From Saccharothrix saharensis (GTDB lineage Bacteria; Actinomycetota; Actinomycetes; Mycobacteriales; Pseudonocardiaceae), in NCBI RefSeq assembly GCF_006716745.1, contig NZ_VFPP01000001.1, positions 6,335,386-6,399,385 on the forward strand: a DNA stretch of 64,000 nucleotides. The letters run 5' to 3'. The notes under the pieces are model-generated. The model was not told the DNA's origin and made no database searches. It worked only from the letters and a program-made list of their open reading frames with translations. Shown piece by piece: positions 44,113 to 52,993 of this stretch. The first letter of the stretch is position 1. Each line of letters begins with the position of its first letter. A program made the translations under genes and the position numbers.

Positions 44113-45345
44113 GTGGACCTCTTCCAGCCGGAGCCTGCCGACCTGCGCTCGTTGCGGGAGGACGCGCCGGTCCACCGCGACGAGCGCACCGGAATGTGGC
44201 TGGTCAGCCGCTACGACGACGTGCGCGCGGTGCTGGCCGATCCGCGCCGCTTCCACCCGGACAACGCGTTGACCGCGGTGGTGCCGATCCCGCGGCCGGT
44301 GCTGCGGGTGCTGGCCCGCGCCGGGTTCTCGCTGCCGCCGACGCTGGCCAACAACGGCACCGCGACGCACGCCGACCTGCGGCGGCTGGTGGCCCGGTTC
44401 CTCACCCCGGCGCGGGTGGCGGCGGTGGGGCCGCGGATCGCCGAGCTGGCGGCGGAGCGGCTGGACCGGCTGAGCGGGCGGGTCGACCTGCACCCGGCGC
44501 TGGCCCGCGACCTGCCCGCGACCGTGCTGCTGGAGGTCATGGGCATCCGGGACGTGGACGTCGACGCGCTCAAGGCGTGGAGCACGGCGTCGTTGGAGCT
44601 GTTCTGGGGTGACGTCACGCCGGAGCGGCAGCACGAGCTGGCGCGGCCCGCCGCCGCGTTCCACCAGTGGCTGACGGCCCGGATCAAGGCCGCCGACCCG
44701 GGCGGCGACGACCTGTTCGCGGCGTTGCGCGCGCAGGACGTGCCGATCCGGGACGCGGCGGGGCTGTGCTACTTCCTGCTCATCGCGGGGCAGGAGACGA
44801 CGACGCAACTGCTGTGCGCGGCGTTCCACGCGGTGCTGCGCGAGGACGGGCTGTGGTCGCGGCTGGGCGAGCCGGGCGTGGCCGCCGGGTGCGTCGAGGA
44901 GGTGCTGCGGCGGGACCCGCCGGTGAGCACGTGGCGGCGGGTCGCCGCCGAGCCGGTCACGCTCTCCGGGGTGGCGGTCCCGGCGGGCGCGCCGCTGCTG
45001 CTGATGCTGGCGGGCAGCGGCTCGGACCCGGCCGTGTTCGCCGAGCCCGAGCGGTTCTGCCCGGCCCGGCCGCACGCCCGCAGGCACCTGGCGTTCGGCT
45101 TCGGCCGGCACTTCTGCCTCGGCGCGGGGCTGGCCCGGTTGGAGGCGGAGGTGGTGCTGCGGGAGACCGCGCGGCGGTTCCCGCGCCTGCGCCTGGCCTC
45201 GGCGGACCGGCCGCCGATGCTGGGGCTGCTGTCGTTCCGCGCGCCGGTGAGCGTGGTGGTCGAGCTAGGGGACCAGGACGACCTTGCCGGTGGTGGCGCG
45301 GCCTTCCAGCAGTTCGTGGGCGCGGGCGGCGTCGGCCAGCGGTAG
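44113..45345 (+). CDS. Cytochrome P450
   Basis: Heme monooxygenase of 410 residues. I-helix A225-GQETTT, K-helix EEVLRRDPPVSTWRR, and heme loop FGFGRHFCLGAG with ligand C335. The N-terminus is soluble, as in other bacterial P450s. The segment after VSVVVEL (LGDQDDLAGGG onward) looks like read-through into the convergent gene's 3' end, which it overlaps by 81 nt. No ferredoxin gene is next to it. The divergent BioF-like gene recalls the BioI/BioF link of biotin pathways, but this is only context. Confidence 0.93.
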   Translation: MDLFQPEPADLRSLREDAPVHRDERTGMWLVSRYDDVRAVLADPRRFHPDNALTAVVPIPRPVLRVLARAGFSLPPTLANNGTATHADLRRLVARFLTPARVAAVGPRIAELAAERLDRLSGRVDLHPALARDLPATVLLEVMGIRDVDVDALKAWSTASLELFWGDVTPERQHELARPAAAFHQWLTARIKAADPGGDDLFAALRAQDVPIRDAAGLCYFLLIAGQETTTQLLCAAFHAVLREDGLWSRLGEPGVAAGCVEEVLRRDPPVSTWRRVAAEPVTLSGVAVPAGAPLLLMLAGSGSDPAVFAEPERFCPARPHARRHLAFGFGRHFCLGAGLARLEAEVVLRETARRFPRLRLASADRPPMLGLLSFRAPVSVVVELGDQDDLAGGGAAFQQFVGAGGVGQR

Positions 45346-46164
45346 CGCCTCGCCCAGCACCGGGCGCAGCCCGGACGTGAACGCCCGCCGCACGTTGGCC
45401 GGGGTGATGGGGATGCCGAACCCGACCAGCGCGACGCCCTTGCGGAACACGTCGGCCGCCGTCACGTCCAGCGGCTCGCCGCTCGCGAAGCCGAACACGG
45501 CCATCCGGCCGACGCCGTCCCGCAACAGCTCGAACGACTGCCGGCCGGCCGCGCCGCCGACCGAGGAGAACGCCACGTCGACCGGCTCGACCAGGGCCGG
45601 CCAGTCCGGCTCGCCGTAGTCGACCACCTCGTGCGCGCCCAGGTCCCGGGCCAGCGCCAGCTTCCGCTCACCCCGTGCGGCGGCCACGACGGTCGCGCCC
45701 GCCCGTGCCGCGACCTGCACGAGCAGGCTGCCGACACCACCGGCCGCCGCCTCGACCAGCGCCCGTTCGCCCGCGGCGAGCCGGACCGCGTCCACCGCCG
45801 CGATGGCCGTCGCGCCCTGGAGGTACAGCGCCAGCGCCTCGTGGTCGGACAGGTCGTCGGGCACCTCGACGGCGTCCTCGGGCAGCACGGCCAGCTCCGC
45901 GTAGCCCTCGCCCAGGGCGAACCCGATCAGCCGCCTGCCGTCCTCGGTCACGCCGACCACCTCGCCGCCGAGCGCGCCGGGCGCCAGGTCGTACCAGGGC
46001 ACGACCTCCGTGGCCTTGCCCGACCGGATGAGCGTCTCGCCGTAGTTCACGCCGATCGCCGTGACGCGGACCAGCACCTGGCCCGGGCCCGGGACCGGCT
46101 CGGGCACCTCCTCGACGCCGAGCACGTCCGCCGGACCGAACCCGTGGAACCGCACCGCTCGCAC
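45265..46164 (-). CDS. Quinone oxidoreductase-like MDR reductase
   Basis: Zinc-free, NADPH-dependent medium-chain reductase of 299 residues. N-terminal catalytic domain GQVLVRVTAIGVNYGETLIR; Rossmann motif AAAGGVGSLLVQVAARAG; C-terminal GRATTGKVVLVP. No Cys ligands for zinc are seen. GGGAGG before the GTG supports the start. It is divergent from a TetR gene and the two share a pair of operators, so it probably detoxifies an electrophile or quinone sensed by the repressor. Confidence 0.92.
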   Translation of the reverse strand: MRAVRFHGFGPADVLGVEEVPEPVPGPGQVLVRVTAIGVNYGETLIRSGKATEVVPWYDLAPGALGGEVVGVTEDGRRLIGFALGEGYAELAVLPEDAVEVPDDLSDHEALALYLQGATAIAAVDAVRLAAGERALVEAAAGGVGSLLVQVAARAGATVVAAARGERKLALARDLGAHEVVDYGEPDWPALVEPVDVAFSSVGGAAGRQSFELLRDGVGRMAVFGFASGEPLDVTAADVFRKGVALVGFGIPITPANVRRAFTSGLRPVLGEALPLADAARAHELLEGRATTGKVVLVP

Positions 46165-46184
46165 AACGCCTCCCGTGAGCTCAA

Positions 46185-46235
46185 GCGGACCGCCGGTCCG
46201 CTTCATGTCCGCTACGATACGGACCGCCGGTCCAC
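46185..46235. promoter_or_regulatory. Two TetR operators with core GGACCGCCGGTCC
   Basis: GCGGACCGCCGGTCCGC (46185-46201) and ACGGACCGCCGGTCCAC (46219-46235) are palindromes with centres 34 bp apart, between the divergent oxidoreductase and tetR genes. The second lies 26 bp before the tetR start. They are probably bound by that TetR protein. Confidence 0.8.
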
Positions 46236-46261
46236 TTTTGTCAAGCTCCGGGAGGACGGCG

Positions 46262-46840
46262 ATGCGGAAGGACGCCGAGCGCAACCGCGCCGCGATCCTG
46301 GCCACCGCCGCGCGCCTGATCGCCGACCACGGCCCCGACGGGTTCTCCATGGAGGACGTGGCCGCCGCCGCGGGGGTGGGCAAGGGCACGGTGTTCCGCC
46401 GGTTCGGCGACCGCGACGGGCTCGTGCGGGCCGTCGTGGACGAGACGTCGCAGACCTGGCGTGCCGAGTCCGCGGCGCTGCTGGAAGCGTCGGACGTCCC
46501 GGCGCAGGAAAGGGTGATCACGTTCGTGGCCACCCTGTTTGACCACGTGCTGGCCGCGCTGCCCCTGGTGACCGCGCTGGAACGGGTGTCCTCGCGCAGC
46601 ATCGCCTGCGACTCGGGCTCCGACCTCACCCACCAGCGCCTGGTCGCCTTGATCGCCCAGGTGAGGCCGGGTGCGGACGCCGAGTACCTGGCCCACGCCC
46701 TGCTGGCCCAGCTCCGCGCCGACGTGCTGCGCCACCTGGTCCACGAGTGCGGCCTGGGCGTGCCCCGCGTGCGCGCCGGCGTGCTGTCGCTCGCGCGGGA
46801 CGTGCTGACCGCCGGGTGGGCGGCCACGCCGCCGGTGTGA
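46262..46840 (+). CDS. TetR-family repressor
   Basis: 192 residues. HTH: RAAILATAARLIADHGPDGF, SMEDVAAAAGVGKGTVFRRF. The ligand domain is unknown. GGGAGG lies 6 nt before the ATG. Two perfect operators upstream suggest that it represses itself and the oxidoreductase. It is followed by the cobalamin riboswitch of the next operon, with no terminator that I recognise between them. Confidence 0.94.
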   Translation: MRKDAERNRAAILATAARLIADHGPDGFSMEDVAAAAGVGKGTVFRRFGDRDGLVRAVVDETSQTWRAESAALLEASDVPAQERVITFVATLFDHVLAALPLVTALERVSSRSIACDSGSDLTHQRLVALIAQVRPGADAEYLAHALLAQLRADVLRHLVHECGLGVPRVRAGVLSLARDVLTAGWAATPPV

Positions 46841-46874
46841 TCGTCCTCGCCCGCCCGGAGCTTGGACCTGCCGG

Positions 46875-47035
46875 CTCGAGGTGCGACGATGCCCAGGCTG
46901 CAGAGGGGTGCGCGAGGAAGCCGGTGCGAATCCGGCACGGTCCCGCCACTGTGACCGGACCGAGGAGCCGGGAGTCAGGAACTCGACCCCCGACTCATCG
47001 ACCGGACACGGGCGTGGACACCCGAGGAAGGACAC
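46875..47035 (+). ncRNA. Cobalamin (adenosylcobalamin) riboswitch
   Basis: The leader has the conserved cobalamin-riboswitch elements in order. These are GAGGAAGCCGGTGCGAATC with its pairing CCGGC, then GGTCCCGCCACTGTGAC, then GCCGGGAGTCAGGAACTC. The expression platform ends at the ribosome binding site region (GAGGAAGGAC) of chlID. Bound B12 would shut off the whole corrin operon. The limits are approximate. Confidence 0.92.
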
Positions 47036-47041
47036 CGCCGC

Positions 47042-49003
47042 ATGGGCGCGCGTTTCCCCTTTTCCGCTGTCGTCGGCCACGACGACCTCCGCACGGCCCT
47101 GCTGCTCAACGCCGTGCACCCCGGTATCGGCGGGGTGCTCGTGCGAGGGGAGAAGGGCACCGCGAAGTCGACCGTGGTCCGCGCGCTCGCCGCGCTGCTC
47201 CCCGCGTTGGACGTGGTGCCCGGCTGCCGGTTCGGCTGCGACCCGGCCGTGCCGACCGACTGCCCGGACGGGCCGCACGGCGACGTCGCCGAACGCCGCC
47301 CCGCGCGCCTGGTCGAGCTGCCGGTCGGCGCGACGGAGGACCGGCTGATCGGCTCGCTCGACCTGGAACGCGCCTTGACCGAGGGGGTGCGCGCCTACCA
47401 GCCGGGTCTGCTGGCCGCCGCCCACCGGGGCGTGCTGTACGTGGACGAGGTGAACCTCCTGCACGACCACCTCGTGGACCTGCTGCTCGACGCCGCCGCC
47501 ATGGGCCGCGCGCACGTCGAGCGCGAAGGCGTATCCGTCTCGCACGCCGCGTCGTTCCTCCTGGTGGGCACCATGAACCCGGAGGAGGGCGAGTTGCGGC
47601 CACAGCTGCTGGACCGCTTCGGCCTCACGGTCGCGGTGCGCGCGTCGCGGGACGTGCCGACGCGGACCGAGGTCGTGCGGCGGCGGTTGGCCTACGAAGC
47701 GGACCCCGAGGGGTTCGCCGCCCGGTGGGCCGAGGCGGACCGGGAGCTGGCCCGGCGGATCGTGGCCGCGCGCGAGCGGCTCGCGGACGTCGTGCTGCCG
47801 GACGCCGAGCTGCGCCGCATCGCCGCGATCTGCGCCGCGTTCGAGGTGGACGGGATGCGCGCGGACCTCGTGGTGGCCCGCACGGCGACCGCGCACGCCG
47901 CCTGGCGCGGAGCCGTCGAGGTGGCCGAGGAGGACGTGGAGGCGGCCGTGCGGCTGGCGTTGCCGCACCGCAAGCGCCGCGACCCGTTCGACGAGCCCGG
48001 CCTGGAGGAGGAGCAGCTGGACGACGCCCTCCGCCAGGGCGCCGAAGCCGCGCAGGACGGCGAGCCCGAGGGCCCGGACGACGACGGCGGCGGCTCGTCG
48101 CTGCCCGACGAGCCATCGGAGTCCACTCCGGACGATTCCGGTGCGGGTGCCGGCGGCGGTGCGGCCGAGCGCCCGCCCGCGCCGGCCCCCGCCCCCGCCC
48201 CCGCGTTCCGCGCCCGGTTGTTGCAGGTGCCGGGGGTCGGCGAAGGCGCGCCGGGCAAGCGCTCCCGGGCCCGTGCCCGCACCGGGCGGGTGGTCCGACC
48301 GTCCACTGCGGATGGATCGGGGCTGCACCTCGTCGGCACGCTCGCCGCCGCGGCGCCGCACCAGGCCGCCCGGGGGCGCAGCGGTCCCGGCCTGCGGTTG
48401 CGCGGCGAGGACCTGCGGCTCTCCGTGCGGGAGGGCAAGGAGGGCAACCTCGTGCTGTTCGTGGTCGACGCGTCCGGCTCGATGGCCGCCCGGCAGCGGA
48501 TGTCCGCGGTCAGCGGCGCCGTGGTCTCCCTGCTCCGCGACGCCTACCAGCGGCGGGACAAGGTCGGCGTGGTCACGTTCCGCGGCCGTGAGGCGCAGGT
48601 CGCCCTGCCGCCGACGAACTCGGTGGACGCCGCGGCGGCCCGGCTGCGCTCCCTGCGCACCGGCGGCCGCACGCCGCTGGCCGACGGCCTGCTGCGCGCC
48701 CACCGGGTGCTGGCCGCCGAACGGGTCCGCGACCCGCGCCGCCGACCGCTGCTCGTACTGCTCACCGACGGCCGCGCCACGGCCGCCGGCACGGGCGGCG
48801 ACCCCCTGCGCGACGCGCTGCGGGCCGCCGGCCTGCTGGCCGCCGACCGGGTGGCGTCGGTCGTGGTCGACTGCGAGCACGGCCCGGTCCGGCTCGGCCT
48901 GGCCGCACGGGTCGCGGGCGCGCTGGACGCGGCGTGCGTGCGCCTTGAGGAACTGTCCGCAGACCAGGTGGCCGGCGTCGTGCGCGCGGCCCGAGCCGCG
49001 TAG
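47042..49003 (+). CDS. Fused ChlI/ChlD-type chelatase subunit
   Basis: 653 residues. The N-terminal AAA+ half (ChlI/BchI-like) has Walker [10 protein letters not shown] at 36-44 and Walker [15 protein letters not shown]. After an acidic and then Pro/Ala-rich linker (about 330-400), the C-terminal VWA half (ChlD-like) has the MIDAS motif DASGSM from D476. Such fused proteins drive metal insertion, here most likely cobalt into the corrin ring together with a CobN subunit not present in this window. First gene of the riboswitch-controlled operon; from memory equivalent to Rv2850c. Confidence 0.93.
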   Translation: MGARFPFSAVVGHDDLRTALLLNAVHPGIGGVLVRGEKGTAKSTVVRALAALLPALDVVPGCRFGCDPAVPTDCPDGPHGDVAERRPARLVELPVGATEDRLIGSLDLERALTEGVRAYQPGLLAAAHRGVLYVDEVNLLHDHLVDLLLDAAAMGRAHVEREGVSVSHAASFLLVGTMNPEEGELRPQLLDRFGLTVAVRASRDVPTRTEVVRRRLAYEADPEGFAARWAEADRELARRIVAARERLADVVLPDAELRRIAAICAAFEVDGMRADLVVARTATAHAAWRGAVEVAEEDVEAAVRLALPHRKRRDPFDEPGLEEEQLDDALRQGAEAAQDGEPEGPDDDGGGSSLPDEPSESTPDDSGAGAGGGAAERPPAPAPAPAPAFRARLLQVPGVGEGAPGKRSRARARTGRVVRPSTADGSGLHLVGTLAAAAPHQAARGRSGPGLRLRGEDLRLSVREGKEGNLVLFVVDASGSMAARQRMSAVSGAVVSLLRDAYQRRDKVGVVTFRGREAQVALPPTNSVDAAAARLRSLRTGGRTPLADGLLRAHRVLAAERVRDPRRRPLLVLLTDGRATAAGTGGDPLRDALRAAGLLAADRVASVVVDCEHGPVRLGLAARVAGALDAACVRLEELSADQVAGVVRAARAA

Positions 49004-49013
49004 GAGCGCCGAG

Positions 49014-49628
49014 ATGCCCCAAGGTCGACCTTCCGTCGTCCCCGACGACGGCCTGAGCACCCGCCAGCGCCGCAACCGGCCGCTGGTCGTGCTGCACACC
49101 GGCGAGATGAAGGGCAAGTCCACCGCCGCGTTCGGCCTCGCGCTGCGCGGCTGGAACCAGGGCTGGTCCATCGGCGTCTTCCAGTTCGTGAAGTCGGCCA
49201 AGTGGAAGGTCGGCGAGGAGTCGGCGTTCCGCGCGCTCGGCCGGCTGCACGAGCAGACCGGCGAAGGCGGACCGGTCGAGTGGCACAAGATGGGCGAGGG
49301 CTGGTCCTGGACCCGCAAGCAGGGCACCGAGGACGACCACGCCGCCGCCGCCCGCGAGGGCTGGCAGGAGATCCGCCGCCGGCTGGCCGCCGGGCGGCAC
49401 GGCCTGTACGTGCTCGACGAGTTCACCTACCCGATGCACTGGGGCTGGATCGACGTGGACGAGGTGGTCGAGGCGCTGACCGGCCGGCCCGGGCACCAGC
49501 ACGTCGTCATCACCGGCCGGTACGCGCCCGACAAGCTCGTCGACGCCGCCGACCTGGTCGTGGAGATGACCAAGGTCAAGCACCCCATGGACGCGGGCCA
49601 GAAGGGGCAGAAGGGGATCGAGTGGTGA
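49014..49628 (+). CDS. cobO: Cob(I)yrinic acid a,c-diamide adenosyltransferase
   Basis: Adds the 5'-deoxyadenosyl group from ATP to cob(I)yrinic acid a,c-diamide. 204 residues. P-loop HTGEMKGKSTAAFGLALRG, then VFQFVKSAKWKVGEE and YVLDEFTYPMHWGW. TAGGAG (which includes the chlID stop) is 7 nt before the ATG. Overlaps cobB by 4 nt. Confidence 0.97.
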   Translation: MPQGRPSVVPDDGLSTRQRRNRPLVVLHTGEMKGKSTAAFGLALRGWNQGWSIGVFQFVKSAKWKVGEESAFRALGRLHEQTGEGGPVEWHKMGEGWSWTRKQGTEDDHAAAAREGWQEIRRRLAAGRHGLYVLDEFTYPMHWGWIDVDEVVEALTGRPGHQHVVITGRYAPDKLVDAADLVVEMTKVKHPMDAGQKGQKGIEW

Positions 49629-50998
49629 ACCGGCTGGTGGTCGCCGCACCCGCCTCGGGCAGCGGCAAGACCACCGTGGCCACCGGCCTGATGGCGGCGC
49701 TGCGGCGCGCGGGCGACCGGGTCGCGCCGTTCAAGGTCGGCCCGGACTACATCGACCCCGGCTACCACTCGGTGGCCACCGGCCGACCGGGCCGCAACCT
49801 CGACCCGGTCATGGTCGGCGAGCACCGGGTGGCGTCGCTGTTCGCGCACGGCGCCCGCGGCTGCGACCTGGCCGTGGTGGAAGGCGTGATGGGCCTGTTC
49901 GACGGGCGGGTGGACACCGAGGGCGTCGGGTCCACCGCGCACGTCGCCAAGCTGCTGTCCGCGCCCGTGCTGTTCGTGGTCGACGCGCGGGGTCAGAGCC
50001 GCAGCCTCGCCGCCCTGCTGCACGGCTTCCGGGGCTACGACCCGACCGTGCGGCTCGGCGGCGTGGTGCTCAACCAGGTCGGCTCCGCGCGGCACGAGCA
50101 CGTGCTGCGCGGCGCGTGCGCCGAGGTCGGCCTGGAAGTGCTCGGCGTGCTGCCGCGCGACGACCGGTTCGCCCTGCCGTCCCGGCACCTCGGCCTGGTC
50201 ACCGCCGCCGAGCACGGACCGGCCGCCACCGCCGCCGTGTCCGCCATCGCCGACGCCGTCGCACGCCACGTCGACCTGGACGCCGTGCGCCGCCTCGCCG
50301 CCGAGGCGCCCGCGATGGCCGTGCCCACGTGGGACCCGCGCGCCGAGGTCGAACCGGTCGCCGGCACGCCCACGATCGCGGTCGCGGGCGGCGCGGCGTT
50401 CACGTTCGGCTACGCCGAGCAGGTCGAGTTGCTCGCCGCGGCGGGCGCGGACGTCGTCGTGGTCGACCCGCTGCGCGACGAGACCCTGCCCGACGGCACG
50501 GCGGGACTCGTGCTGCCCGGCGGGTTTCCCGAGCAGCACGCCGCCGAGCTGTCCGCCAACGAGGGGCTGCGCGCCGCCGTCGCCGCACTGGCCCGCGGCG
50601 GCGGGCCCGTGCACGCCGAGTGCGGCGGCCTGCTGTACCTGGCGAACTCCCTCGACGGCGCGCCCATGTGCGGCGTGATCGACGCCGAAGGCGCGATGAC
50701 ACCCCGGCTCACCCTCGGCTACCGCGACGCCGTCGCGCCGCAGGACTCGGTGCTGGCCCGCGCGGGCTCCCGGATCACCGGGCACGAGTTCCACCGCACC
50801 GCGCTGAGCGTGCCGCACGGCGTGAAACCGGCCTGGCGGTGGCGCGGCCACGACCTGCGCCCGGTGGCCGAGGGATTCGTCCTCGGCCGGGTGCACGCGT
50901 CGTACCTGCACACGCACCCGGCGTCCGCGCCGGAGGCCGTGACGCGGTTCGTCCGGGCCTGCGCGAGCGAGTCCGTGCGCTCCGAGGCCACTCGTTAG
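49625..50998 (+). CDS. cobB: Cobyrinate a,c-diamide synthase
   Basis: ATP- and glutamine-dependent amidation of the corrin a and c side chains. 457 residues from GTG in a GTGA overlap with cobO. N-terminal ATP site VAAPASGSGKTTVATGLM and PFKVGPDYIDPGYHS. The amidotransferase half has the nucleophile Cys in HAECGGLLYL and a His in RVHASYLHTHPA. Complete by length and motifs. Confidence 0.96.
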   Translation: MNRLVVAAPASGSGKTTVATGLMAALRRAGDRVAPFKVGPDYIDPGYHSVATGRPGRNLDPVMVGEHRVASLFAHGARGCDLAVVEGVMGLFDGRVDTEGVGSTAHVAKLLSAPVLFVVDARGQSRSLAALLHGFRGYDPTVRLGGVVLNQVGSARHEHVLRGACAEVGLEVLGVLPRDDRFALPSRHLGLVTAAEHGPAATAAVSAIADAVARHVDLDAVRRLAAEAPAMAVPTWDPRAEVEPVAGTPTIAVAGGAAFTFGYAEQVELLAAAGADVVVVDPLRDETLPDGTAGLVLPGGFPEQHAAELSANEGLRAAVAALARGGGPVHAECGGLLYLANSLDGAPMCGVIDAEGAMTPRLTLGYRDAVAPQDSVLARAGSRITGHEFHRTALSVPHGVKPAWRWRGHDLRPVAEGFVLGRVHASYLHTHPASAPEAVTRFVRACASESVRSEATR

Positions 50999-51063
50999 TG
51001 GATCGCGCTCGCGCGGTACGGTCCTTGCCCACCAAGCCGAACACGTCGTGGGGAGCAGTTGTG

Positions 51064-52149
51064 ATGACTGGTCGGGTCTCCTTCGTGGGCGCCGGTCCCG
51101 GTGCCGCCGATCTCATCACCGTGCGCGGCGCGAAGCGGATAGCCGAGGCCGACGTCGTGCTGTGGGCCCCGAGCGTGATCGAGGTCGAGTGCGTGCGCGA
51201 GCACGCCCGCCCCGACGCCGAACTGGTCGACTTCTCCCGCGTCACCGACGCCGACGTGGTCGAGGTGTACCGGCGCGCGTCGGTGGGCAAGCTCAAGGTC
51301 GTGCGGCTGCACGCGGGCGACCCGTCGCTGTGGGGCGGGTTGCGCGACCAGCAGGACGCGTGCCGCCGCCTCGGCTTGGAGACCGACGTCGTGCCGGGCG
51401 TGTCACAGGTGTCCGCCGCGGCGGCGGCGGTCGGCCGCGAGCTGACCACTTCGGACGTCGCCCAGTCGTTGCTGCTGGTCGGCCCGGAGAGCGCCGAGCA
51501 CGTCGAGGAGTTCGCCGCGCACGGCACCACGATGGCGATCTCCGCGTCCGGCGCCCGGGCCGGCCTGCTGGTCGAACGGCTGCGCGCGGGCGGTTACGCC
51601 GACGACACCCCGGTCGTGGTGGCGTACAAGGTTTCCCTGCCCGACGAGACGGTCGCGCAGACCACCGTGGGCGAGCTGGAGGCGTGCGTGAAGGAGCACA
51701 AGCTCTACCGCACCACGCTGTTCCTGGTCGGCGAGGTGCTCGCGCCGCCCGCGTCCCGCCGCCGCGTCGCCGTGGTCGAGGGCGACGAGCCGGTGCGCCG
51801 CGCCCGGCCGTCGAAGTGGGCCAAGCGGGCGGGCAGGCCGGCGGCGAAGCCGGGCGAGTCGCCGTCGGCGGCGGCGTGGTCGGCCGTGCACGACTGGCAG
51901 GAAACGGCGCGCACCAAGCGCTCGGCGGCCCGACCGAAGCCCGAACCGGTCGGCGAGCCGATGCTCCACCTCGTCACGGACCAGGACCTGCCGGAGGGGG
52001 CCGAGCAGCCGGCGGACGACGAGGCCAAGCCGAAGACCAAGCCCGTGGTGGCCGCCGCCGCGAAGCGCACTCCCACCACCGTGCGGGCGAGCACGACACC
52101 CCGCAAGCCGTCCGGGACGCGGGCCAAGAAGAACAAGCGCGTGAACTGA
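51064..52149 (+). CDS. cobM: Precorrin-4 C11-methyltransferase with long basic tail
   Basis: SAM-dependent methylation at C11 of the corrin precursor. The core (1 to about 228) has VSFVGAGPGAADLITVRGAK, LHAGDPSLWGGLRDQQ, VVPGVSQVSAAAAAVGREL and TLFLVGEVLAPP. It is followed by some 130 residues not found in CobM: a Lys, Arg, Ala and Pro-rich stretch with RRARPSKWAKRAGRPA, a short acidic part, and AKKNKRVN at the end. The tail looks disordered and may bind nucleic acid or a partner. Standard CobM is about 250 residues. The cobL start lies 1 nt after the stop. Confidence 0.88.
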   Translation: MTGRVSFVGAGPGAADLITVRGAKRIAEADVVLWAPSVIEVECVREHARPDAELVDFSRVTDADVVEVYRRASVGKLKVVRLHAGDPSLWGGLRDQQDACRRLGLETDVVPGVSQVSAAAAAVGRELTTSDVAQSLLLVGPESAEHVEEFAAHGTTMAISASGARAGLLVERLRAGGYADDTPVVVAYKVSLPDETVAQTTVGELEACVKEHKLYRTTLFLVGEVLAPPASRRRVAVVEGDEPVRRARPSKWAKRAGRPAAKPGESPSAAAWSAVHDWQETARTKRSAARPKPEPVGEPMLHLVTDQDLPEGAEQPADDEAKPKTKPVVAAAAKRTPTTVRASTTPRKPSGTRAKKNKRVN

Positions 52150-52150
52150 C

Positions 52151-52993
52151 ATGGACGTCGTCGCGCTGCACCGCTTCGTCGAGCAGGCCGGTCGGTCCTG
52201 GGACGACGTCACCGTGGTGGACGCCGGGGCGTTGGGCCTGCGGCACGCGGTGAACGTGTGCCGGGCCCGGCCCGCCGTCGTCGTCTCCGGCGCCGACCCG
52301 GCCGAACTGGCCCGGGACCTGGCCGGGTGGCGGCGATCCCTGGTGGTCGCCTCGGCCGCCGGACTGTCCACTGTGGACCCGGCGGACGCGGTCACGCGCC
52401 GGTGGACCGAGCCCGGCGCGGTCCTGTGCCTGGCCGAGCAGACCTTCGCGCCGACCGGCGAGGGCTGGGCCCTGCCCGACGGCGACTTCGCCCAGCGCGA
52501 CGGCATGACCGCCGTCGCCGAGGTGCGGGCACTCGTGCTGGCCCGGCTCGCGCCGCGCCCCGGCGTGCTGGTCTGGGACGTCGGCGCGGGACCCGGCGCG
52601 ATCGGCGTCGAGTGCGCCCGGCTCGGCGCGGCCGTCGTCGCGGTGGAACGCGACCCGGTCCAGTGCGTGCGCATCATCGCCAACGCCTCCGCGCACGGCG
52701 TGGACGTGCGCGTGGTCGAGGCCGAACTGGGCCAGGCGGGCGAACTGCCCCGACCCGACGCGGTGTTCGTCGGCGGCGGCGGCGCGGACGTGGTGCGGCA
52801 GAGCGTGCGCTCCGGCGCGCGGCGGGTCGTCGTGGCGACCCCCGACCTGGACCGCGTGCTGCCCGCCCGGGACGCCCTGCTGGAAGCCGGGTACGAGGTC
52901 GAGGGCAGCCAGGTGTCCGCCGCGCGGCTCACCGGCGGCACGCTGCTCGCCACCAACCCGGTGACCGTGCTGTGGGGGGTGAAGAAGGCGTGA
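52151..52993 (+). CDS. cobL: CobL-like protein: intact CbiT domain, truncated CbiE domain
   Basis: CobL normally fuses CbiE (C5-methyltransferase) with CbiT (C15-methyltransferase and decarboxylase) in about 400 residues. Here there are 280. Residues from about 97 on form a complete CbiT with FAQRDGMTAVAEVRALVLAR and the SAM loop VWDVGAGPGAIGVECARLGA. The first 96 (AGRSWDDVTVVDA, GLRHAVNVCRARPAVVV) match only the second half of CbiE. The SAM-binding first lobe is absent, and there is no room for it because cobM ends 1 nt upstream. C15 chemistry should work; C5 methylation should not, unless another protein supplies it. Confidence 0.82.
   Translation: MDVVALHRFVEQAGRSWDDVTVVDAGALGLRHAVNVCRARPAVVVSGADPAELARDLAGWRRSLVVASAAGLSTVDPADAVTRRWTEPGAVLCLAEQTFAPTGEGWALPDGDFAQRDGMTAVAEVRALVLARLAPRPGVLVWDVGAGPGAIGVECARLGAAVVAVERDPVQCVRIIANASAHGVDVRVVEAELGQAGELPRPDAVFVGGGGADVVRQSVRSGARRVVVATPDLDRVLPARDALLEAGYEVEGSQVSAARLTGGTLLATNPVTVLWGVKKA

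Noticed and set aside
46241-49426. A 1061-codon open frame on the minus strand
   Set aside because: It is antisense to tetR, the riboswitch and chlID, and has no recognisable motif.
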